From contig NC_135184.1 of assembly GCF_041146795.1 (NCBI RefSeq), positions 9,662,967 to 9,726,966 on the forward strand: a stretch of DNA of 64,000 bases. The letters run 5' to 3'. Below the pieces are notes generated by a model, which was not told the DNA's origin, did not search any database, and was given only the letters and a program-made list of their open reading frames with translations. Below are positions 12,763 to 22,273 of the stretch, in pieces. Every line of letters starts with the position of its first letter. Positions within the stretch are counted from its first letter, which is position 1. Origin of the DNA: Maylandia zebra. Taxonomy: Eukaryota > Chordata > Actinopteri > Cichliformes > Cichlidae. Position numbers and translations under genes: made by a program.

Positions 12763-15700
12763 GGCCCACCAAGACACAAACCTAGAACCAGATTTAGAGC
12801 CTTTAAACTGGCTTTGTAACTTGTTTAAATATGTTTTAGAACCTGTTGTTGCAACTGATCCACCAAAAACGGACTGCTGCCAAGCATATTGTTCCATCCA
12901 TCCATCTTCATCCGCTTATCCGAGGTCGGGTCGCGGGGGTAGCAGCCTAAGCAAAGAGGTCCAGACCTCCCTCTCCCCAGCCACCTCCTCCAGCTTGTCC
13001 GGGGGAATACCAAGGCGTTCCCAGGCCAGCCGAGAGATATAATCTCTCCAGCGTGTCCTGGGTCTGCCCCGGGGCCTCCTCCCGGTGGGACATGCCTGGA
13101 ACACCTCGCCCAGGAGGCGCCCAGGGGGCATCCTTGCCAGATGCCCGAACCACCTCAGCTGGCTCCTTTCGATGTGGAGCAGCAGCTGCTCTACTCTAAG
13201 CCCCTCCCGGATGGCCGAACTTCTCACCCTATCTCTAAGGGAGAGGCCAGCCACCCTTCGGAGGAAGCTCATTTCCGCCGCTTGTATCCGCGATCTCGTT
13301 CTTTCGGTCACTACCCACAGCTCGTGGCCATAGGTGAGGGTAGGGACGTAGATCGACCGGTAAATTGAGAGCTTCGCTTTTACACTCAGCTCCCTCTTCA
13401 CCACGACTGACCGGTGCAGCGTCCGCATTACTGCAGCCGCAGCCCCAATCCGTCTGTCGATCTCCAGCTCCCTTCTCCCATCACTCGCGAACAAGACCCC
13501 GAGATACTTGAACTCCTCCACTTGGGGCAGGAACTCATCCCCGACCCGGAGTGGGCACTCCACCCTTTTCCGGCTGAGAACCATGGCCTCAGATTTGGAG
13601 GTGCTGATCCTCATTCCCGCTGCGTTACACTCGGCTGCGAACCGCTCCAGTGCGAGCTGGAGGCCCTCACCCGATGAAGCCAACAGAACCACATCATCCG
13701 CAAAAATCAGAGATGAGATTCTGAGGCCACCAAAGCGAAAGCCCTCCGCCACTTGGCTGCGCCTAGAAATCCTGTCCATAAAAATTATGAACAGAACCGG
13801 AGACAAAGGGCAGCCTTGGCGGAGCCCATCACCCACCGGGAACGAGTCCGACTTATTGCCGGCAATGCGAACCAAGCTCTTGCAACGGTTGTATAGGGAT
13901 TGAATGGCCCGTAGCAATGGGCCAGACACCCCATACTCGCGCAACACCTCCCACAGGACGCCCCGAGGGACACGGTCGAATGCCTTCTCCAGGTCCACAA
14001 AACACATGTAGACTGGTTGGGCAAACTCCCATGCACCCTCAAGTATCCTCGAGAGGACAAAGAGCTGGTCCAGTGTTCCGCGACCAGGACGAAAACCGCA
14101 TTGTTCCTCCTGTATCCGAGGTTCGACTAGCGGACGAACCCTCCTCTCCAGCACCCTGGCATAGACTTTCCCGGGGAGGCTGAGGAGTGTGATCCCCCTG
14201 TAGTTGGAACACACCCTCCGGTCCCCCTTCTTGAAGATGGGGACCACCACCCCGGTCTGCCAGTCCACAGGTACTGCCCCTGATCTCCACGCAACATTGC
14301 AGAGACGTGTCAACCAAGACAGCCCTACAACGTCCAGAGCCTTCAGGAACTCGGGGCGGACCTCATCGACACCAGGGGCTCTGCCACCAAGGAGTTGTTT
14401 AACTGCCTCAGTGACCTCGCCCCCGGAAATCGGTGGGTCACACCCCTCATCCCCAGACTCTGCTTCCTCCCCGGAAGACGTGTCAGTGGGATTAAGGAGG
14501 TCCTCGAAGTATTCCTTCCACCGCCCGACAATTTTCTCAGTCGACGTCAACAGCGCTCCGCCAGCACTATACACAGTGCAGGTAGAGCACCGCTTTCCCC
14601 TCCTGAGACGCCTGACGGTTTGCCAGAATCTCTTCGAGGCAGTCCGAAAGTCTTTTTCCATGGCCTCTCCGAACTCCTCCCACACCCGAGTTTTTGCTTC
14701 AGCCACTGCCCGAGCCGCATTCCGCTTGGCCTGTCGATACCTGTCGGCTGCCTCCGGAGTCCCACAGGCTAACCAAGCCCGATAGGCCTCCTTCTTCAGC
14801 CTGGTGGCTCCCTTCACCTCTGGTGTCCACCATTTGGTTCGGGGATTACCACCACGGCAGGCACCAACCACCTTGCGGCCGCAGCTCAATGCAGCAGCTT
14901 CGGCAATGGAGACGCTGAACATGGTCCATTCGGACTCAATGTCCCCAGTCTCCCTCGGAATGCTGTTGAAGCTCTGCCGGAGGTGTGCGTTGAAGATCTC
15001 GCGGACTGGGGCCTCTGCTAGACGTTCCCAGCACACCCTAAATAAACAAGCATATTGTTTATTTAGCAAATTATTACAAATACAATTTTGCTTCAAGGGG
15101 CCATATATTATCAGAATCTGACTCTCATTCCACATTCAGAGGAGAAAATGTCTCCTAAAGTAAGGGAAAAGGAGAAGTCTTAGCCAGAGAGGCATAATTT
15201 TTCAGTACATATGGACAGGAATCGGAGCAGGTACCTCTGTCAGTGCGCCCCAGGGCAGCTGTGGCTATAATGTAGCTTGCCATCACCAGTGTGTGTGAAT
15301 GGGTGGATGACTGAATGTAGTGTAAAGCGCTTTGGGGTCCTTACGGAAGTAAAGCGCTATACAAATACAGTCCATTTACCAAGAAGACAATTTAAAACGA
15401 AAGCCAATAAACAAGAGTTTGGCAGCAGGACAGAACTCCTATCAGGGATGATTAAAAGGTTATTTTGAACCCGGGGGGAAACTTGGGGGTTTATGTAATC
15501 AGCCATCACGGGCTCTCTGGAGCCGGCTTTTGACTGTTCATCAGCCAGCTGTTTAGATTCACACGTACAAAAGTATTTCATGTTAAGAAAATAAGGCTAA
15601 TGATGTTTTCCCAAAGTTTATTTCATGCATATTGAGCACAGAGGAGAAGAGTAGCTGTGTTAGAATGAACTGTATCTGTTTTCCCCCACACAGCAAATGC

Positions 15701-18700
15701 CTGTCATTATTGCTGGCAGTGATGCACAGAAGAAGAAATACCTGGGACGGCTGACTGAGGAGCCTCTCATGTGTGTAAGTATTTAATTGGAAACGATGAC
15801 ATGATTTGATATTTGGAAGAATGCAGCATCTAGTGATATTGCTTGTTCTGCAGTAGTTCAATCATCTACTGCAGAACATGCATACAGATAAGAGTGCCCT
15901 CATATATTTTAAGGAATATTTCTTTCCTCTGTAATATTTGATAGGGAAATATTAGATCTTTAACTGTCATGGTTACTACTCTTGATTTTAGTTAAGTGTC
16001 AATGTGCCAAACTGTCATCTAGAATTAAAGTACTTACAAACATTCAGTTCAGGTGTTTCTTGTGGAGAATGATGGCGTCATATTTTTAGGTGCTAATTCT
16101 CATTCTTGCTGTTTCACACTTGGGTGCGAGCCTCTGCAGTGTCAGCTGGAGGCTGTTGATTTATCCCTCTAAATCACTAACCTCACTTATGGCTATGAGC
16201 TCTGGGTAGTGACCAAAAAAAATAAGATGTGGATGCAAGTGGTGGTTTTCTCTGGACTGGCTGGCCCCTTCCTTGGTGATGGGGTGAGAATTTCAGTCAT
16301 TTGGGAGGGAGTCCGAGCAGAGGTGCCGTTGCCATATGGCACAATGAGCAAGCTGATATGGTTTGAGGATCTGATTGAGATTCCTTCTTGGTGCCTCTTG
16401 GGTAAGGCGTTCTGGGCATGTCCTACCAGGAGGAGGCAGAGATTATGTCTTTTGGCTGGCCTGGGCACACCTCGGTGTGCCATGAGCTGGAGGAGGTGGC
16501 TGGGGAGAGGGAGGTCTGGGCTCTTCTGCTTGGGCTGCTGCCTCTGAGACCTGGCCCTGGATAAGCAGGAGATGATCAGGCTCAAACTTCTCCATGAATG
16601 AATTTCCATAATTGGGACTGAAAGGGCTACCCAGTGAGACTTCCTGTTTCTGTAAGGGAGAGTTCTTACTAAACTGTTTCTGCTAATTTAATGAGGAATT
16701 CTGTGGACGGACTTCCGTAGACCTCAGTGGAAATCTGTAATATTCAGTGGACTCACGAGCTTATCTAGCAGCACTACTGGATGACCTTTTATCAACATTA
16801 GCAAATGACAAATCATAACTGAGAGATCTTTTAGAGCCTTTCATGCAGCGAGAATTTTAAAAAGAACATTTTGTTGCTCTAGGAAAAACAAAAAGAACTT
16901 AACTTCTTCTTCAACTAAACAACAAAGTTGATACAGAGGCATTAGATTCTGGTGCAAATAAAGAATTTCCTAGATTTTAATTTCTTAATTGTAATCCACT
17001 AATTGTTTGCTCCTCATTTTGGTAAATGGTTTGTACAGAGGGAGTGGTGTCCAGAGTCTTTACATTCATTGAAATAATTTGGTGTTATTGCAATTAAGTG
17101 TTGCTTGTAAATTGACATTTTTTATTTTTTAAGATGGTTTAAAAAGAAGATAATTCCTGATTACTTAACTGTCTGTTTGGATAAGTTGATTTATGCTGGA
17201 TGTCCTGAAGTCCTCTTTGCGTGTCCATCTGTACCTCCTGCCACTCTGTGAACCTTGTTGTAGATGACTTTTTTTTTTTTTTTTTTTTTGGTGCAAACCG
17301 TTCTGCTCGGTGATGCTAAAAAGTGGATCACTACTTCAGTGGAGAGCCCGTCTGATGACTGGTTGCCTACCCTTTTGTGCTCTCTGTGCATCCTTTCCAT
17401 CCACTGGGATCGCCAGTTTGATGTTCCATGCGTATAATCCAGCACCTCCTGTAGACGCTTCTTGAGCTTTATCACAGAAAGTTCTTCTTTATAGGAACTT
17501 TTGTAATCTTTAAGTCGCTATGACCCACCTAAAACTTTGAAGGACACTGGCAGGCAGTTGCATCACAAATGTCTTTAATATATGGTAGCAGAAACAAACA
17601 CACTTCAGCCTGTGGCTTCAGTTTCTACGACCTGTGGCTGTGACTCTTTTTAAAGCACCACCTTAACATATGGTGGGCGCAGGTGACGTCAATAATCAAC
17701 CCAACAACAACAAACACAATGACAGAGCATTTAACTTTCAAGTTTGTTTGTTAATACCCTTTACAGAATAAATGGTAACAAATGAAGGAAAGTTTGTTTG
17801 TGTAGGAGACTTTGAACAACAAGGCAGTTCAGAGTGCTTCTTGTTATACCGTCATGCCTTATTTATCTTGTAAAAAGGACCATAAACTCTGTGTCTTACT
17901 ACTGTGTGCTGACAGCAGCAAACATGCAATGAAAGACGGTGCTGCTGTTCTCATTTTAACTCCTGTGTGGGTTTCTGCAGGCGTACTGTGTCACTGAGCC
18001 CGGGGCAGGATCTGACGTGGCTGGCATCAAAACACGAGCCGTAAAAATGGGCGATGAGTATGTTGTTAATGGGCAGAAGATGTGGATCACCAACGGAGGG
18101 AAAGCTAACTGGTGTGTGCTCACAGTTGCTGCTGATGTATTGCAAAGTTGTAGTGATCAGTTTTAAAGGGCATTTGTCCTCAAGGCCACTCTGAATGCTG
18201 AAATTTGCACTACTCTCTGACTACTACAGCAACTTCTGTCTGGTAATTTAGTCTCTAATACTTTTAGGTACTTCCTGCTTGCTCGCACTAACTCAGATCC
18301 CAAGTGTTCAGCCAGCAAGGCTTTTACTGGCTTCATTGTGGATGCAGACACTCCGGGAATTCAAATAGGAAGGAAGGTGAGCTGAAAAAGAGTCTTTTAA
18401 AACATTAAGCACATTCTTCAGTGAGTAAATCATATTTTAAATGTTGGAGAAGTTTGATGCTCTGTTCTATAAACATTAGACGTGTAATGTCAGATAATTT
18501 ACTGAGTAGTGCAAATGATAGCGTTGTTTGTTAAAAATTATATGTAATAAAAGGAGGGAAAAATGTTCAGTTTGTAAATGTATCCCATTTTAAATTTTAT
18601 TTTGTTTTTGTGCCTGTAGGAAATGAACATGGGCCAGAGGTGTTCTGACACGAGGGGCATTACCTTTGAGGATGTGAGAATACCGAAGGAGAATGTCCTG

Positions 18701-20173
18701 ATTGGAGAGGGATCTGGATTCAAAATTGCCATGGGTGCCTTTGACATGACCAGGCCACCAGTAAGTTTTCCAGCTGTGACAAAACCTAACATCTGTAACG
18801 ACTACTGTGCATAGCTTCATCTTTACAAGAAGTAAAGACATGATTCATCTTTTGGCATCAAATTATATCTGCAAATAAAAGGATTAGAAATTGGAGTGCA
18901 AAAATCTGAAGTTATTGGTCTTTAAAGGTGTTAAGCAGTGGGTCCCCCCCCCCCCCCCCCCCCCCCCCTGTCATTTGAATCTAATTTAACTTGCTACAGT
19001 TTAAGGGATATATATTGTGCTCCTGGAGAATTAACACTTGCAGCTAAGGAGAATATCTTATTATTTTCACTGTCTAATATTGATCAAAGTTGTCTCTGAG
19101 CTTGTAGTTTGAGTGTGACTCAGCAGTACAAAGATGCACTAGTGTGGGCTCTTAAATTTTCAAACGTGTGCTAACAAATATGAACCATGATTTAAATGGC
19201 GATAATTGGGTGCCAGTTTGGCTCAGTGGTTGACCATGTGATTGCATGGCCAGAAAAGCAGCGGTCCAGGTTCAAGTCTGACCTCCTGCCCTTTGCGGCC
19301 TGTTTTCCCCCCTCTCTCCCCGCTTTCCTGTCAGTCCACTGTCTCTATCCTATATAGGCAAAATGCCAAAGAAAACCCTGGCTTTGTTTCAGTTTATGAG
19401 CTGCCTCTGTTACAACAGGAACTTTGAAATGTAGTAAAACATCAGCAGGAAACTAAACAAGGACAACAGTGGATGCAACATCACCAGATTTAAGGACAAA
19501 AGTTTAAACTTGTAGCTGAAGATTTGTCTGAGCATGGTTCATGTATTTGCTCCAATGCAGGTGGCAGCAGGAGCTACCGGCCTGGCACAGAGGGCACTCG
19601 ACGAAGCCACCAGTTACGCTCTGGAGAGGAAGACCTTCGGCAAAGTTATTGCTGAGGTGTGTTCATGCATTTTGTTTGTCCTTTAAAATCTGGGTATCCT
19701 TAATTGGACTGCTTTTTGTTTTAAACTCAGATGAAGAAAAGATCAACGTGCTTCTGTTTCTTGATTTGCAGCACCAAGCTGTGTCCTTCCTCCTGGCTGA
19801 GATGGCGATGAAGGTAGAGCTGGCTAGGATGGCGTACCAGCGTGCTGCCTGGGAGGTGGACCAGGGCCGCAGAAACACCTACTACGCTTCCATCGCCAAG
19901 GCCTTCGCAGGGGACATCGCCAATCAGGTGGCCTCTGATGCTGTTCAGATATTTGGAGGCAACGGCTTCAATAGCGAGTACCCTGTAGAGAAGCTCATGA
20001 GGGATGCAAAGATCTACCAGGTGGGTGACAATAATGTGCAACTATGCACTACTACACCATCTCAGCTTCATCTTCTTTAATTAATCTGATTTCTTTTGTA
20101 GATCTACGAGGGCACAGCTCAGATCCAAAGGCTCATTATTGCCCGAGAACACCTGGGAAGAGCCAAGAAATGA
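10487..20173 (+). CDS. acadm: medium-chain acyl-CoA dehydrogenase, mitochondrial
   Basis: FAD enzyme that introduces the first double bond in beta-oxidation of medium-chain acyl-CoAs and passes electrons to ETF in the mitochondrial matrix. Twelve coding exons, all GT-AG and in phase: 10487-10501, 11202-11313, 11478-11575, 12255-12324, 12602-12702, 15694-15774, 17981-18111, 18268-18376, 18620-18760, 19561-19656, 19772-20020, 20102-20173. They give 424 aa; human ACADM has 421. The N-terminus is a basic, Ser/Ala/Thr-rich transit peptide. Exon 7 holds the family signature [10 protein letters not shown], exon 11 the QIFGGNGF signature, and exon 12 YEGT with the catalytic base Glu404 (codon 20108-20110, human precursor Glu401). 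No stop or frameshift. Introns 3, 5, 6 and 9 hold transposons. Confidence 0.98.
11723..12055 (+). mobile_element. 5' end of a hAT-like transposon with short ORF
   Basis: Starts CAGGGGTGCACATAAG, a hAT-type terminus. An open frame of 62 codons begins at 11862 ([16 protein letters not shown], later [12 protein letters not shown]). It resembles the extreme N-terminus of hAT-derived proteins that start with a short Lys/Ser-rich tail before a zinc finger. The frame stops at 12048-12050, followed at once by a TG microsatellite. No 3' terminus or target duplication was seen, so this is a 5' fragment within acadm intron 3. Confidence 0.5.
12061..12086. repeat. (TG)n microsatellite
   Basis: Thirteen TG units in acadm intron 3, abutting the hAT fragment. 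Confidence 0.95.
12723..12761. repeat. (TTAT)n microsatellite
   Basis: Tetranucleotide run starting 20 bases after the 5' splice site of acadm intron 5. Confidence 0.95.
12894..15046 (-). mobile_element. Rex3 (RTE clade) non-LTR retrotransposon, 5'-truncated
   Basis: Inserted antisense in acadm intron 5 and flanked by the perfect 13-bp duplication CAAGCATATTGTT (12881-12893 and 15047-15059). On the element strand the 3' end is the short UTR and GATG-type tail that mark Rex3 (12894-12915). Two stretches match sequences conserved enough to be used as universal Rex3 markers: around 13799 (GACAAAGGGCAGCC) and around 14243 (ACCACCACCCCGGTCTGCCA). The endonuclease half is missing, so the copy is truncated and not autonomous. 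The perfect duplication and unbroken RT frame indicate a recent insertion. Confidence 0.95.
12916..15046 (-). CDS. Rex3 reverse transcriptase, truncated ORF
   Basis: One continuous frame on the reverse strand, about 710 codons inside the element, with an accidental start in the flank at 15133-15135. Order from the N-terminal side: remnant linker; an N-terminal RT block [32 protein letters not shown]; the first catalytic Asp block [20 protein letters not shown]; the FADD catalytic box ([12 protein letters not shown]); then thumb and C-terminal [14 protein letters not shown] and [12 protein letters not shown], to the stop at 12916-12918. All RT catalytic residues are present. The missing N-terminal APE endonuclease means it cannot retrotranspose by itself. 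Confidence 0.93.
15232..15380 (+). repeat. tRNA-derived SINE family A, 5'-truncated copy
   Basis: Matches the 3' two-thirds of the fuller copy at 51831-52120: CTCTGTCAGTG, GCCATCACCAGTGTGTG, GAATGGGTGGATGACTG, GTAAAGCGCTTTGGGGTCCT and CCATTTACC. The tRNA-like head is absent. It lies in acadm intron 5, beside the Rex3 copy. Confidence 0.85.
16090..16575. mobile_element. Rex3 remnant with inverted 5' segment
   Basis: Bases 16090-16156 match Rex3 in antisense (compare 13610-13672: CTCATTC, TTACAC/TTTCACAC and the AGCTGGAGGC block). From about 16156 to 16575 the match is in sense orientation, starting at the [10 protein letters not shown] coding region and running to the 3' end. The inverted piece comes from just upstream of the sense piece in the Rex3 gene. 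This is the layout left by twin-primed reverse transcription. It is old and degraded, in acadm intron 6. Confidence 0.75.
16580..17980. other. rest of acadm intron 6
   Basis: AT-rich with a 20-base T-run at about 17270-17289. A stretch around 17290-17470 has exon-like composition on the reverse strand but no recognisable protein. Nothing else is supported. Confidence 0.5.
18944..18968. repeat. poly-C run
   Basis: Twenty-five consecutive C in acadm intron 9. A run this long is prone to length error in sequencing. Confidence 0.95.
19207..19380 (+). repeat. tRNA-derived SINE family C
   Basis: The A box resembles TGGCTCAGTGG (19219-19229) and the B box GGTTCAAGTC (19269-19278), the RNA polymerase III internal promoter of a tRNA. 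A C/T-rich body (CCCCCCTCTCTCCCCGCTTT) follows, and it ends near CCTATATAGGCAAAATGCC. In acadm intron 9. It differs from families A and B in this window. Confidence 0.7.
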
Positions 20174-21025
20174 AGTCTGCTCATCATCATTTAAACTTAC
20201 TTTTCGTGTTTGGTATACATAATGTATTTGTTTCTGTTCTATTTGGCCACTTGAACTCAGGATAACGATCAGAATTTTGCATTAATGTCACTTCATCCTA
20301 CTGCGGTTTTCAAGAGTGATCCAGATCAACAAGACTCATCAGCCTCCTTTTGCCTCAGAATTCACGATGCCATAAGTTACACCAATCCATCAAGTCGCAG
20401 AATATGACACAGCTATGTCCTGATCACAGAACAGTTTCTGTTAATGATGATGGTGGGGGGCCTATTGTGTAGCATTAATAGTGTGATCTACCAATTGCCT
20501 GTTGTGCTGTGAAGCTTCTGCTGATGAACCAGAACTGTTGGGACTAAAGTTAGTGCAAGCCTAGTCCTTTTTTCTAACCTTCAGCCTTACTCTGTTGCTG
20601 CAGTACTTGAACAGTGTGATTGGTGTTTGATCACATTCACTCTTCTTTGCATCAGGAGTTTGATAAATGGTCATTAATTTCTTCATGCCTTACTCTAAGC
20701 CTTTTCTCTCAGTTCTGACTCTCATACTGATCTTTGCTTGTTTTTTAAAAACAAAAGGTTTTAAATGTAGAAATGAATTTCTTGCCAGAATGTGTAAACA
20801 TACTGATGAGTTTAAAATTGCATGCTGTCTGAAAACAGTTTGATTTTACATTTAGCTGCTGTCTCTTCTAGATTTCAAATGAATATCCAGTGTAAAGCGT
20901 CAGCTTTACGGCTTACCTGTGCAGACAAGGCACGTGTGGATGAGCTGACGATAGACCGTTGTCACATCATAGAGAATTGTGTCCATAAATTGTCACTGAA
21001 TAAATTATTTCATTCAGTCTAAACA
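20174..21025 (+). other. acadm 3' UTR
   Basis: Starts right after the acadm stop codon and extends to the first convincing polyadenylation signal, AATAAA at 20999-21004. No exon of another gene is present. Length of about 850 bases is inferred from the signal. Confidence 0.7.
20999..21004 (+). promoter_or_regulatory. acadm polyadenylation signal
   Basis: AATAAA followed within 35 bases by a T-rich stretch (21019-21050), a suitable cleavage and downstream region. Confidence 0.65.
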
Positions 21026-21915
21026 TTTATTTTTCTTCTCCTTTCTCCCATTTGCTAAATAAACAAGCAGTTTGAGTCTTTTCTAAATTTCATTTCTTCT
21101 GAGTCCTCCACGTGCTGAGAGAGGGCTCATTACCTAATGACAGCATTCACAACCATGTCGTTTTTTTATTTATTTATTTATTTTATTTCTTTTTATTGCA
21201 AGCTTCACTTGTTAGGAATCTGTCAAATATTCATTATATTTAAGGACTTTTAAAACAACTTCTTTAACTTTAAAAAGTCTACTTCATTTTCAGTTCTGTA
21301 ATTGAAGTAATATGTGTAGATAACAGCAATATAGTCAAGACACAACAGCAGCACTAATGTCCTTTATGTAAAGGCTAGGTGTAAGACACATTGCTCATGT
21401 GTGGGTTTGTTAGAATCCAGTCTTCTAGGGGGACAGAGTGGGGAGTGAGTTGAGGAAGGAAGGAGTTCAATATTTTGAAGCTGTGTATCAGTCTGATGGG
21501 GGAGGTCACCACAATACTGACTGCTAGGCAGGTGTTACAGTTGTTGAGGAGGGAGGGCAATGAAGCAACCAGTGATCTTTTCTGCTGCATTTACTATGTG
21601 ATTCAGGTGGTGGAGTTTCCAAACCACACAGTGATGTAGCTGGTCATAGTGTTTTCAGTGGTGCCTTGCTCGAAGTTGCACATGATGGTTATGGAAAAAT
21701 AATTGCAGTGGGAAATTTTCCCCCAACACTGCAAAAATAAATGACTTGAGTAAGATACCTGAACATTTGTGCTTAAATATATTCGAGTAACAAATATCAC
21801 TTCAAATATGAGGATTTAGGCTGCAGTTCTCCTTCCAAACCAATAGGTGGCAATAACGCGCTTCAAACCAACAGCCCGAATTGTTGTAGAAGAGGAAGAA
21901 GGAAAACGCCGGATC
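21026..21915. other. acadm-rabggtb intergenic and rabggtb 5' region
   Basis: Holds a TTTA-rich tract (21165-21186) and a moderately GC-rich block at about 21380-21690. That block reads like a fish LINE 3' region (GATGGGGGAGGTCACC, GTGATGTAGCTGGTCATAGT), which I cannot name. The last 90 bases are the presumed rabggtb promoter and 5' UTR; no TATA box is visible. Confidence 0.5.
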
Positions 21916-22273
21916 ATGTCAGAATGGTAACTAGCGACCTGTTTCTAGTGTGATAACGAGTGTAGTTTAGGATAACATTACAATAAAATATTATGTAAGT
22001 GTGCTCTTTCCTCTAGTCTATCCAAACTTAGTCCCACACAAGCGCGCTAATCAGTGAAAGCAGCTAGCAGAGTGGCTAAGATGTTAGCATGTAGCAGCCT
22101 GTCAACAAGCCGTGAATCATGTTAACAGTCAGCCATTTATCTGCTAAACAGGGGTTAACTCAGCGCTAGATTATGAAGAGGAAGAAGCCAAGTTTGATTT
22201 TTTTCAGGTTATTGAGTTTTAAGGCTGTCTGACGTGTTGTTGATGTGTGTTGAATTTCAGGGGACCCAGGTGA
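21916..22273 (+). promoter_or_regulatory. upstream AUG and 7-codon uORF overlapping rabggtb start
   Basis: ATG at 21916-21918 lies 8 bases before the rabggtb start, in a different frame. In the spliced transcript (21926 joined to 22261) it reads M-S-E-W-G-P-R-stop, ending at TGA 22271-22273 inside exon 2. A ribosome starting there would miss the main start, so it could lower rabggtb translation. Whether it lies in the mature 5' UTR depends on the transcription start. Confidence 0.55.

Noticed and set aside
14204..14785. 193-codon + strand open frame in acadm intron 5
   Set aside because: It is the complement of the Rex3 reverse transcriptase frame; GC-rich coding DNA leaves long shadow frames on the other strand.
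17290..17475. coding exon on the minus strand in acadm intron 6
   Set aside because: The frame has a run of Lys from the T-run, no recognisable protein and no splice-site support; perhaps an old repeat.
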